Both the position numbers and the translations under genes were made by a program. The notes below the pieces were generated by a model that saw only the letters and a list, made by a program, of their open reading frames with translations, was not told the DNA's origin and ran no database searches. A stretch of DNA of 64,000 nt from Phymorhynchus buccinoides. Taxonomy: Eukaryota; Mollusca; Gastropoda; Neogastropoda; Raphitomidae. The stretch is from positions 53,036,083 through 53,100,082 of the forward strand of contig CM065698.1 in the NCBI GenBank assembly GCA_017654935.2, written 5' to 3'. Below, piece by piece: positions 1 through 10,489 of the stretch (within the stretch, counting starts at the first letter, position 1; every line of letters begins with the position of its first letter).

Positions 1-1960
1 TCAGTACTCACCAGCAGTGATAGTAGTAGCGTCAGTACTCACCAGCAGTGATAGTAGTAGTGTCAGTACTCACCAGCAGTGATAGTAGTAGTGTCAGTAC
101 TCACCAGCAGTGATAATAGTAGTGTCAGTACTCACCAGCAGTGATAGTAGTAGTGTCAGTACTCACCAGCAGTGATAATAGTAGCGTCAGTACTCACCAA
201 CAGTGATAGTAGTAGTGTCAGTACTCACCAGCAGTGATAATAGTAGCGTCAGTACTCACCAGCAGTGATAATAGTAGCGTCAGTACTCACCAGCAGTGAT
301 AGTAGTAGTGTCAGTACTCACCAGCAGTGATAATAGTAGTGTCAGTACTCACCAGCAGTGATAATAGTAGTGTCAGTACTCACCAGCAGTGATAATAGTA
401 GTGTCAGTACTCACCAGCAGTGATAATAGTAGCGTCAGTACTCACCAACAGTAAAAAAAAAAGTGTCAGTACCCACCAGCAGTGATAGTAGTAGTGTCAG
501 TACTCACCAGCAGTGATAGTATCGTCAGTACTCAACACCAGTGATAGTAGTGTCAGTACTCACCAGCAGTGATAGTAGTGTCAGTACTCACCAACAGTGA
601 TAGTAGTAGCGTCAGTAAAAAAAACACACAGGCTCAGGGATAGTAGTAGTGTCAGTACTCACCAGCAGTGATAGTAGCGTCAGTACTCACCAGCAGTGAT
701 AGTAGTAGTGTCAGTACTCACCAGCAGTGATAATAGTAGTGTCAGTACACACCAGCAGTGATAATAGTAGTGTCAGTACTCACCAGCAGTGATAGTAGCG
801 TCAGTACTCACCAGCAGTGATAGTAGTAGCGTCAGTACTCACCAGCAGTGAAAATTTAGGAGTCGCGTCATTACGTACACTCCCCCCCCAGTGATAAGTA
901 GTAGTGTCAGTACTCACCATCAGTGATAGTAGCAGTGTCAGTACTCACCAGCAGTGATATTAGTAGAGTCAGTACTCACCAGCAGTGATAGTAGTAGCGT
1001 CAGTACTCACCAGCAGTGATAATAGTAGCGTCAGTACTCACCAGCAGTGATAATAGTAGTGTCAGTACTCACCAGCAGTGATAATAGTAGTGTCAGTACT
1101 CACCAACAGTGATAGTAGTAGTGTCAGTACTCACCAGCAGTGATAATAGTAGTGTCAGTACTCACCAGCAGTGATAATAGTAGCGTCAGTACTCACCAAC
1201 AGTGATAGTAGTAGTGTCAGTACTCACCAGCAGTGATAGTAGTAGTGTCAGTACTCACCAGCAGTGATAGTAGTAGTGTCAGTACTCACCAGCAGTGATA
1301 ATAGTAGTGTCAGTACTCACCAGCAGTGATAGTAGTAGTGTCAGTACTCACCAGCAGTGATAATAGTAGTGTCAGTACTCACCAGCAGTGATAGTAGTAG
1401 AGTCAGTACTCACCAGCAGTGATAATAGTAGTGTCAGTACTCACCAGCAGTGATAATAGTAGTGTCAGTACTCACCAGCAGAGATAGTAGTAGTGTCAGT
1501 ACTCACCAGCAGTGATAATAGTAGTGTCAGTACTCACCAGCAGTGATAGTAGTAGCGTCAGTACTCACCAGCAGTGATAGTAGTAGCGTCAGTACTCACC
1601 AGCAGTGATAGTAGTAGCGTCAGTACTCACCAGCAGTGATAGTAGTAGTGTCAGTACTCACCAGCAGTGATAGTAGTGTCAGTACTCACCAGCAGTGATA
1701 GTAGTAGCGTCAGTACTCACCAGCAGTGATAGTAGCGTCAGTACTCACCAGCAGTGATAATAGTAGCGTCAGTACTCACCAGCAGTGATAGTAGTAGTCA
1801 GTACTCACCAGCAGTGATAGTAGTAGTGTCAGTACTCACCAGCAGTGATAATAGTAGCGTCAGTACTCACCAGCAGTGATAGTAGCGTCAGTACTCACCA
1901 GCAGTGATAGTAGTAGCGTCAGTACTCACCAGCAGTGATAGTAGTAGCGTCAGTACTCAC
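1..1960. repeat. 31-bp minisatellite made of the DXO splice donor
   Basis: About 63 tandem units of mostly 31 bp, with some 28-bp variants. Read on the minus strand, each unit contains GCTG followed by GTGAGTACTGAC, the same sequence that forms the end of the DXO-like exon and its 5' splice site at 1960/1961. The array therefore grew from the exon-intron border and offers dozens of consensus donor sites directly downstream of the exon. A few patches (near 450, 620 and 850-895) are garbled with A or C runs and look like sequencing noise rather than biology. Confidence 0.9.
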
Positions 1961-2173
1961 CAGCAGTGACGTACTGCTCAAACTTCCAGCCCCAGTAGCT
2001 CATCTCTCGCTGTCGCGGAGTCATCTGCTCTTGCTGCCTCCTCTTCCTGTCCGTCTCAAACTCGCACAGGAAGTATGTGCCCCGCCACCTGGTGACGGCA
2101 ATCAGCCAGTCGTCCTGCTGCTCGTAGGGAGTGCACAGCACCTTGGTCAGCAGGCCGCGCCAACACACCACGT
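1961..2173 (-). CDS. DXO: Internal exon of a DXO/Rai1-family decapping exoribonuclease
   Basis: This exon encodes about 71 residues of a DXO (Dom3Z)/Rai1-type enzyme, which removes incomplete or non-canonical (for example NAD) caps from RNA and degrades the body 5' to 3'. On the minus strand it reads WRGLLTKVLCTPYE, then a tryptophan/arginine-rich strand (VTRWRGTYFLCEFET), a basic stretch and YWGWKFEQYV. The last matches the family's G-hydrophobic-x-hydrophobic-E motif, whose glutamate binds the catalytic metal. It aligns with the human DXO segment WRGHLTKLLTTPYE...GYKFEQYM. The acceptor is CTGCACACAG before 2173 and the donor is GTGAGTA after 1961. The neighbouring exons are outside the window or in the gap. 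Both exon borders are multiplied into tandem repeats, which is very unusual. The family assignment is firm, but from one exon the choice between DXO and Rai1 paralogue rests on recalled similarity. Confidence 0.82.
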
Positions 2174-2463
2174 CTGTGTGCAGACTGGGGGAAAGAACAA
2201 TTTACTGTTAATATTGGAAAGTGCTGACATGGTGCCAACACACCACGTCTGTGTGCAGACTGGGGGAAAGAACAATTTACTGTTAATATTGGAAAGTGCT
2301 GACATGGTGCAAACACACAACGTCTGTGTGCAGACTGGGGGAAAGAACAATTTACTGTTAATATTGGAAAGTGCTGACATGGTGCCAACACACCACGTCT
2401 GTGTGCAGACTGGGGGAAAGAACAATTTACTGTTAATATTGGAAAGTGCTGACATGGTGCCAA
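2174..2463. repeat. 75-bp tandem repeat carrying the DXO splice acceptor
   Basis: Four units of exactly 75 bp start at 2161, 2236, 2311 and 2386, and a fifth begins at 2461 just before the assembly gap. Each contains, on the minus strand, a pyrimidine-rich tract (CTTTCCCCCAG) and CTGCACACAG followed by the first bases of the DXO-like exon. The repeat thus copies the intron end, the acceptor and about 14 exon bases. Only the copy next to 2173 continues into the full exon. The array runs into the gap, so its true length is unknown. Confidence 0.9.
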
Positions 2464-2963
2464 NNNNNNNNNNNNNNNNNNNNNNNNNNNNNNNNNNNNN
2501 NNNNNNNNNNNNNNNNNNNNNNNNNNNNNNNNNNNNNNNNNNNNNNNNNNNNNNNNNNNNNNNNNNNNNNNNNNNNNNNNNNNNNNNNNNNNNNNNNNNN
2601 NNNNNNNNNNNNNNNNNNNNNNNNNNNNNNNNNNNNNNNNNNNNNNNNNNNNNNNNNNNNNNNNNNNNNNNNNNNNNNNNNNNNNNNNNNNNNNNNNNNN
2701 NNNNNNNNNNNNNNNNNNNNNNNNNNNNNNNNNNNNNNNNNNNNNNNNNNNNNNNNNNNNNNNNNNNNNNNNNNNNNNNNNNNNNNNNNNNNNNNNNNNN
2801 NNNNNNNNNNNNNNNNNNNNNNNNNNNNNNNNNNNNNNNNNNNNNNNNNNNNNNNNNNNNNNNNNNNNNNNNNNNNNNNNNNNNNNNNNNNNNNNNNNNN
2901 NNNNNNNNNNNNNNNNNNNNNNNNNNNNNNNNNNNNNNNNNNNNNNNNNNNNNNNNNNNNNNN
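2464..2963. other. Assembly gap, 500 N
   Basis: Exactly 500 N, a placeholder length for a scaffold join. Sequence types differ on the two sides: the DXO splice repeat on the left and the 76-bp satellite on the right. Adjacency of DXO and PCBD across this gap is therefore not shown by sequence. Confidence 0.99.
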
Positions 2964-4330
2964 ACACAATTGTTAAAGAGACTTGAAGTTACTTGGAACA
3001 GACGTGCGGGTCATTCCGTGGCAACGGGCGACTCGTGAGTCAGACACATTGATAAAAGAACTTGAAGTTACTTGGAACATGACAGTGCGGGGTGCGGATC
3101 CTGTCGGATGGGCACGGCGCGATTGTAGTCAGACACTTGTTAAGAGAACTTGAAGTTACTTGGAACAGACTGGGCGGTCATATCGTGGCATGGGCGATTG
3201 TAGTCAGAAATCTATTGTTAAAGAGAACTTGAAGTACTTGAACAGACAGGTGCGGTCATTCGTGGCACACAACACACGGCATAGGCGATCGATAGTCAGA
3301 CACGTTATAAAGAGAACTTTAAGTTACTTGGAACAGTACAGTGCGGTCAGTCGTGGCACTGGCGATCGTAGTCAGACACGTTGGTAAATAGATAACTTTA
3401 AGTTACTTGGAACAGACGTAGTGCGGTCATTCGTGGCATGGGCGATCGTAGTCAGACACATTGTTGTAAAAAGAGAACTTGGGGAAAAAAAAAAAGTTTT
3501 ACCCCTTGAACAGACAGTGCGGTCATTCGTGGCACGGGCGATCGTAGTCAGACCATTGTTAAAGAGAACTTAAGTTACTTGGAACAGACAGCTTGTTGCT
3601 TTCATTCGTGGCTACGGACTATTACCATTAGTGAGGCGATATGCGCTTAGTGTGCGATAGTGCCCCTATTCGTAGTCAGACACATTTGTTAAAGAGAACT
3701 GAAGTACTTGGAACAGACAGTGAGGTCTATTCGTGGCACGGGCGATCGTAGTCAGAACACATTGATAAGAAACTGTAAGTTACTTGGAACAGACAGTGCG
3801 GTCATTTGTGGCTACTGGCGATCGTCAGTCAGACAAATGTTTAAAGAGAACTATGAAAGTTGCTTGGAACACACGAGTGCGGGTCATGTCGTGGCACGGT
3901 CGCTCGTATTCAGTCACACATTGTTAAAGATAACGTTGAAGTACTTGGAACAGACAGTGGTCGGTCATTTGTGGCACGGCACGATCGTAGTCAGACACGA
4001 TTGTTAACGAGAACTTGAAGTTACTTGGACAGACGTGCGGTCATGTCTGTGGCAGCGGGCGATCGTTAGTCAGACAAATGTTTAAAGGAACTTGAAGGGT
4101 TGCTTTGAACACACAGTGCGGTCTTTGTGGCACGGCCGTCGTCTCGTCAGTGAACACATTGTTTAAAATGATACTTGAAGTTACTTGGAACAGACTGTGC
4201 GGTCATTCGTGGCACGGGCGATTGTAGTCAGACACATTGTTAAAGAGAACTTGAAGTTACTTGGAACAGACAGTGCGGTCATTCGTGGCACGGCCGATCG
4301 TAGTCAGACACATTGTTAAAGAGAACTTGA
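2964..4330. repeat. Indel-rich copy of the 76-bp satellite
   Basis: About 18 irregular units of the satellite seen cleanly at 19371-23787, here in reverse orientation (core GTGCGGTCATTCGTGGCACG, then TTAAAGAGAACTTGAAGTTA). Most units carry one-base insertions or deletions absent from the clean array, and a stray A-run patch lies near 3483-3500. The pattern fits uncorrected long-read sequence at a contig end. The short open frames here are chance products. Confidence 0.88.
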
Positions 4331-5009
4331 AAACAATATCACTTTCAAATATTAGAAGAAGTTTTATTGGGTTAGATAACATAGTATTTTTATAAAGTTA
4401 TATAAAAAAAAAAAAAAGTTTGGTCAGACCTAATCTAGTGTATGGAAATCAGGTCTGGAGTCCGTTTTAAAAATGGCAATCGGCAGCATTAGAAAGGGTC
4501 TAAAGACGAGCAACAAAATTAGTTAAATGCGTTAGTCACCTTGATTACGAACACAGACTAAGAAAGTTTAAATTACCATCTCTGAAATATAGAAGAATTC
4601 GTGGGGATCTGATAAACACATACAAAATGTTTCACAGTGATAACAATACTAATAAATCTATGTTCCAGCTAACAACTGACTCAAGAACTCTAAACAGTGA
4701 TTTAAAAATACCAACCCAGTATAGCCGAACTAATATTAGAAAAAAAATTCTTTTCTAACAGAGTAACAAAGTTTTGGAATACTCTTCCTGCACATATTAA
4801 ACGAGCACAGAATCTAACACAATTCAAAGACCTCCTTGATAAATACACCAACATCTCAAAACTGCAATATGAGCATGACTAAAAAGGCAGATTTGCCAAA
4901 AAAACAAAATATAAAAACCTCTCAGCTGTGCAAAAATTCAAACAAAAATGAAAGGACAGTGAAGAGGCCGTGAGGCCTAATGTCCTAACTATCTGACCTG
5001 ACCTGACCT
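4331..5009 (+). pseudogene. LINE reverse-transcriptase C-terminal relic with (TGACC)n tail
   Basis: The conceptual translation has the CR1/jockey-type C-terminal pattern: RPNLVYGNQVWSP, RRATKLVK, LDYEHRLRKFKLPSLKYRR, RGDLINTYKMF, then FWNTLPAHIK near the end, with a stop at about 4880. Frameshifts, for example in the A-rich stretch near 4740, break the frame. Downstream, TGACC repeats at 4994-5009 look like the microsatellite 3' end of the element. Catalytic domains are missing, so this is a 5'-truncated dead copy. The mirror copy is at 18705-19370. Confidence 0.8.
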
Positions 5010-5337
5010 TCAAGTCAGCGGCTTATTTGCCGAAAACAGTGTGCTTACAAGGTTTTTACACAACTTGTGTGCACGTCACATCCAGTTTGCATACTCCGGT
5101 TTGAGTGAAAGCATTTGGCCGCTATGGTTCGTTTGTTTTGGTAGTCAGACACCACTCAACGATCTTTCCGAACTGCAAATTTTCCAATTGTAGTATAGTA
5201 TAGTATAGTGTGGGACTGCCTCGCGGCTTAATAACCGTCCCTGCGTGGTCTTGCAGGCTGAAAAATAGGATAGTGTGTGGTCAGATTAGAGAGCCCCTAA
5301 GCTGCATCACTAAGAGCCACTGTGTTTATCTTTTCAG
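5010..5337. other. Intronic spacer before PCBD exon 3
   Basis: No coding signal. It holds a short TATAG repeat at about 5191-5208 and the polypyrimidine tract (GTTTATCTTTTCAG) that precedes the first truncated copy of exon 3. Confidence 0.5.
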
Positions 5338-5578
5338 GCGTTTGGCTTCATGAGCAGAGTGGCCCTAAAAGGCAGACAAGATGGATCATCATCATTATAT
5401 ATTGTGATTTAGTAAACCCCAAGGCTCCAGCACTAAGGGCCAATGTTTTATGTTGCAGGCGTTTGGCTTCATGAGCAGAGTGGCCCTAAAGGCAGACAAG
5501 ATGGATCATCATCATTATATATTGTGATTTAGTAAACCCCAAGGCTCCAGCACTAAGGGCCAATGTTTTATGTTGCAG
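5338..5578 (+). repeat. Two truncated tandem copies of PCBD exon 3 with acceptors
   Basis: Units of 121 and 120 bp begin at 5338 and 5459, and the real exon begins at 5579. Each truncated copy repeats the acceptor (TTCAG or TTGCAG) and roughly the first 54 bases of exon 3 up to the codons for DHH, then runs into intron sequence (ATTATATATTG) with no donor. The first copy has one extra A (CTAAAAGG) that shifts its frame. They are decoy 3' splice sites. The same triplication exists in copy B at 18143-18383, so it predates the split of the two copies. Confidence 0.9.
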
Positions 5579-5659
5579 GCGTTTGGCTTCATGAGCAGAG
5601 TGGCCCTAAAGGCAGACAAGATGGATCATCATCCTGAGTGGTTCAATGTCTATAACAAG
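5579..5659 (+). CDS. PCBD1: Pterin-4a-carbinolamine dehydratase (PCBD), exon 3, copy A
   Basis: A 27-codon, phase-0 exon bounded by TTGCAG and GTATGT. It encodes [15 protein letters not shown], then [12 protein letters not shown]. The HHP pair is the hallmark of the family: these two histidines, with a third in exon 4, form the active site that dehydrates 4a-hydroxytetrahydrobiopterin to quinonoid dihydrobiopterin, allowing cofactor recycling for phenylalanine, tyrosine and tryptophan hydroxylases. In vertebrates the same protein (DCoH) also dimerises with HNF1. The segment matches human PCBD1 closely; PCBD2 is not excluded. Exon 4 follows at 8347. Exon 2 of this copy is not present to the left, because the window passes into satellite and a gap. 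Confidence 0.93.
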
Positions 5660-5902
5660 GTATGTGCTCTGTTCTTGTTTATTCTCTCTGTGTGTGTATG
5701 TGTGGCAAAGTATATCAGTTAATATATAATTTGCATGTGAAGTTATATATAATTATTAAATTTCCCTGGCTAGGTTAACCTAGGGTTAGGTTAACCCTAG
5801 TAAAGTGGAAGCATAGCATGGTAGGCAAACATTAACTGGAATGTGAAAAAAAAGTGTTTGGGTTCAATCTCCAAAATTTTCTAATATCTCATTTCTGTTT
5901 AA

Positions 5903-6973
<1,071 letters not shown>

Positions 6974-7110
6974 TTAAATAAATCAGGATAAGACTTTTTT
7001 TAATGCTGCATGTTTACAAAGCATCTGCTACATTGTATTTTGGTTGTTTTTATGTTGACCAAAGTTTGACAGTGATAATCCCATTTCTGCTTTGGTTATT
7101 TTTGTTATAT
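6974..7110. other. Intron 3 spacer
   Basis: AT-rich sequence between the piggyBac-like element and the minisatellite. No gene signal. Confidence 0.5.
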
Positions 7111-8280
7111 GTTAAATGCACCTGCAAACCCCAAGTTAATCATCTGATTGGAAATAAGTGTTAAATGCAAACCCCAAGTTAATCATCTGATTGGAAATAA
7201 GTGTTAAATGCAAACCCCAAGTTAATCATCTGATTGGAAATAAGTGTTAAATGCAAACCCCAAGTTAATCATCTGATTGGAAATAAGTGTTAAATGCACC
7301 TGCAAACCCCAAGTTAATCATCTGATTGGACATAAGTGTTAAATGCACCTGCAAACCCCAAGTTAATCATCTGATTGGAAATAAGTGTTAAATGCACCTG
7401 CAAACCCCAAGTTAATCATCTGATTGGAAATAAGTGTTAAATGCACCTGCAAACCCCAAGTTAATCATCTGATTGGAAATAAGTGTTAAATGCACCTGCA
7501 AACCCCAAGTTAATCATCTGATTGGAAATAAGTGTTAAATGCACCTGCAAACCCCAAGTTAATCATCTGATTGGAAATAAGTGTTAAATGCAAACCCCAA
7601 GTTAATCATCTGATTGGAAATAAGTGTTAAATGCACCTGCAAACCCCAAGTTAATCATCTGATTGGAAATAAGTGTTAAATGCAAACCCCAAGTTAATCA
7701 TCTGATTGGAAGTAAGTGTTAAATGCACCTGCAAACCCCAAGTTAATCATCTGATTGGAAATAAGTGTTAAATGCAATCCCCAAGTTAATCATCTGATTG
7801 GAGTAAGTGTTATTCACCTGCAAACCCCAAGTTAATCATCTGATTGGAAGTAAGTGTTAAATGCACCTGCAAACCCCAAGTTAATCATCTGATTGGAAGT
7901 AAGTGTTAAATGCACCTGCAAACCCCAAGTTAATCATCTGATTGGAAATAAGTGTTAAATGCAAACCCCAAGTTAATCATCTGATTGGAAATAAGTGTTA
8001 AATGCAAACCCCAAGTTAATCATCTGATTGGAAATAAGTGTTAAATGCAAACCCCAAGTTAATCATCTGATTGGAAATAAGTGTTAAATGCAAACCCCAA
8101 GTTAATCATCTGATTGGAAGTAAGTGTTAAATGCACCTGCAAACCCCAAGTTAATCATCTGATTGGAAATAAGTGTTAAATGCACCTGCAAACCCCAAGT
8201 TAATCATCTGATTGGACATAAGTGTTAAATGCACCTGCAAACCCCAAGTTAATCATCTGATTGGAAATAAGTGTTAAATG
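7111..8280. repeat. 49/43-bp minisatellite in PCBD intron 3, copy A
   Basis: About 25 units built on CCCCAAGTTAATCATCTGATT followed by AAGTGTTAAATGCA. Long units (49 bp) include ACCTGC and short ones (43 bp) lack it. The array stops 66 bp before exon 4. The mirror array at 15740-16745 has a different number and order of long and short units, as expected for a variable-number repeat in two alleles. Confidence 0.93.
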
Positions 8281-8346
8281 GTCTTTTATATTGATCACAG
8301 AACTGGTGTTTTCAAAAGTAGATATTTTTGTGTTTTCTTTTCTCAG

Positions 8347-8448
8347 GTACAGATCACTCTCAGCTCGCACGACGTCAAAGGACTATCCACAAGGGACGTC
8401 ACTCTGGCCACCTTCATCGAGGAGGCGGCCAAGCCCTGGGCCAAGTAG
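8347..8448 (+). CDS. PCBD1: PCBD terminal coding exon 4, copy A
   Basis: The acceptor is TTTTCTCAG. The exon encodes VQITLSSHDVKGLSTRD, then VTLATFIEEAAKPWAK and TAG, ending the protein. The histidine of SSHD corresponds to the third catalytic histidine of PCBD, and the strand VQITLSSH and helix TLATFIEE match the C-terminal half of the fold. Exons 2 to 4 together give 106 residues, close to the usual 104-residue enzyme, so exon 1 should add only a few codons. The reading frame is intact and identical to copy B. Confidence 0.93.
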   Translation, partial: VQITLSSHDVKGLSTRDVTLATFIEEAAKPWAK

Positions 8449-9297
8449 GATCACAGTCTTGGGCCCATGGGCCTACAGTTATAAGGTGTACCCATGCTGG
8501 GCCATCACAGTTTTTGTAGGGGCTTTGTTGTGGATGTTTGGTGTGTTAGGAAAGTAGGAATTGATGTTAGTGGAAAATAATCTGTTTTGACAGTGAAATG
8601 TTGAAAGTGTACCTTCCCAAAATGACAACATTTTTCTCTATCAAACTGGAAAGGATTTCTTCTTGCAAGATTAGGTATTCGTACTAAAAAATAAAGAGCC
8701 TAGTTGTTTTTAATGGTGTGATTCAGGCTGTTTTTTGATGAAAAAAGAGAGTAAAAGACGATATTCCAAAGAACAATATTGCAGCCTTGCGCTGGGCCTT
8801 GGAGTTAGCGGTGTGATAGCAATGCCGTGGTATGCCCGCGAAGATGGCACAGAAAGGGAAATAGTGTGGCCTATTTTTGCGAAACATCTTCTAAGCTTTG
8901 ATCACTGAAAAAATGCAATGCAAGTTCAAGGGGAGGGGGATTAAATTACTTCTAGACACATTATAAACTATTTCAGATGACATAACTTCTAGGCACTGTG
9001 AATAAAAGTCAAAATGTAAGCATCTACTGCATAGTTTGAGCTCTTTTTTTTAATTTTGTGCATAGATTATAAGAGGATATACAAAATAACTTTATTATGC
9101 AATTTCAGTATTTCCAAACTTTCTGAGTTTCTGTCTTTTTTATAGGCCAAGTGTTACTGACGTTGAACTGAAAGCAGTTAATTTGTGAACATTGAGTTTG
9201 GGCAAGCAGTTTGTGCTGAATTATGAGCGATGTTGTGAGAATGCCTCTTTTGCTTGTAAATCAGCTGGGTAGATTTGGACAAAGACAAAACTAACAA
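8449..9297 (+). other. PCBD 3' UTR and downstream flank, copy A
   Basis: A canonical AATAAA lies at 8690-8695, about 240 bp after the stop, and probably ends the transcript. No open frame of note follows. The mirror at 14701-15570 is nearly identical. Confidence 0.6.
8690..8695 (+). promoter_or_regulatory. PCBD polyadenylation signal, copy A
   Basis: AATAAA downstream of the PCBD stop codon, in transcript orientation. It is conserved in the mirror copy at 15324-15329. Confidence 0.65.
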
Positions 9298-10486
9298 TCA
9301 AACATTCTTAGCATCAGATAGATGGTGGTGTGTTTTGTGTGTTGCTGTGTGTTGTTTGCTGGCTGTATAGTCTCCATTCAAAAACAGTATAATGTTGGTA
9401 GCCTTGTTGCTGTGTGTTGTTTGCTGGCTGTATAGTCTCCATTCCAGTATAATGGTGGTAGCCTTGTTTTGTGTGTTGCTGTGTGTTGTTTGCTGGCTGT
9501 ATAGTCTCCATTCCAGTATAATGGTGGTAGCCTTGTTGCTGTGTGTTGCTGTGTGTTGTTTGCTGGCTGTATAGTCTCCATTCCAGTATAATGTTGGTAG
9601 CCTTGTTGCTGTGTGTTGTTTGCTGGCTGTATAGTCTCCATTCCAGTGTAATGGTGGTAGCCTTGTTGCTGTGTGTTGATGTGTGTTGTTTGCTGGCTGT
9701 ATAGTCTCCATTCCAGTGTAATGGTGGTAGCCTTGTTTTGTGTGTTGATGTGTGTTGTTTGCTGGCTGTATAGTCTCCATTCCAGTATAATGGTGGTAGC
9801 CTTGTTGCTGTGTGTTGTTTGCTGGCTGTATAGTCTCCATTCCAGTATAATGGTGGTAGCCTTGTTGCTGTGTGTTGTTTGCTGGCTGTATAGTCTCCAT
9901 TCCAGTATAATGGTGGTAGCCTTGTTTTGTGTGTTGCTGTGTGTTGTTTGCTGGCTGTATAGTCGCCATTCCAGTATAATGGTGGTAGCCTTGTTTTGTG
10001 TGTTGTTTGCTGGTTATATAGTCTCCATTCCAGTATAATGGTGGTAGCCTTGTTTTGTGTGTTGATGTGTGTTGTTTGCTGGCTGTATAGTCTCCATTCC
10101 AGTATAATGTTGGTAGCCTTGTTGCTGTGTGTTGTTTGCTGGCTGTATAGTCTCCATTCCAGTATAATGTTGGTAGCCTTGTTGCTGTGTGTTGTTTGCT
10201 GGCTGTATAGTCTCCATTCCAGTGTAATGTTGGTAGCCTTGTTTTGTGTGTTGATGTGTGTTGTTTGCTGGCTGTATAGTCTCCATTCCAGTATAATGGT
10301 GGTAGCCTTGTTTTGTGTGTTGATGTGTGTTGTTTGCTGGCTGTATAGTCTCCATTCCAGTGTAATGGTGGTAGCCTTGTTTTGTGTGTTGATGTGTGTT
10401 GTTTGCTGGCTGTATAGTCTCCATTCCAGTATAATGGTGGTAGCCTTGTTTTGTGTGTTGCTGTGTGTTGTTTGCTGGCTATTGTG
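9298..10486. repeat. 69/60-bp minisatellite downstream of PCBD, copy A
   Basis: About 18 units containing TTGTTTGCTGGCTGTATAGT and CTCCATTCCAGTATAATG. The two main unit lengths, 69 and 60 bp, differ by 9 bp, so open frames up to 223 codons appear on both strands. These frames are products of the unit length and not genes. The mirror at 13535-14700 differs in unit order. Confidence 0.93.
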
Positions 10487-10489
10487 ACG

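Noticed and set aside
1..1960. CRISPR-like array of 31-bp repeats
   Set aside because: Units are directly adjacent with no unique spacers, and the genome is eukaryotic with introns.
1935..3038. 367-codon plus-strand frame through the acceptor repeat and the gap
   Set aside because: It crosses 500 N and runs antisense to the DXO exon; the repeated peptides come from the 75-bp unit.
8261..8346. Extension of PCBD exon 4 upstream to the ATG at 8261
   Set aside because: The stretch before 8347 is a polypyrimidine tract ending TTTTCTCAG, and the protein match to PCBD begins exactly at VQITLSSH.
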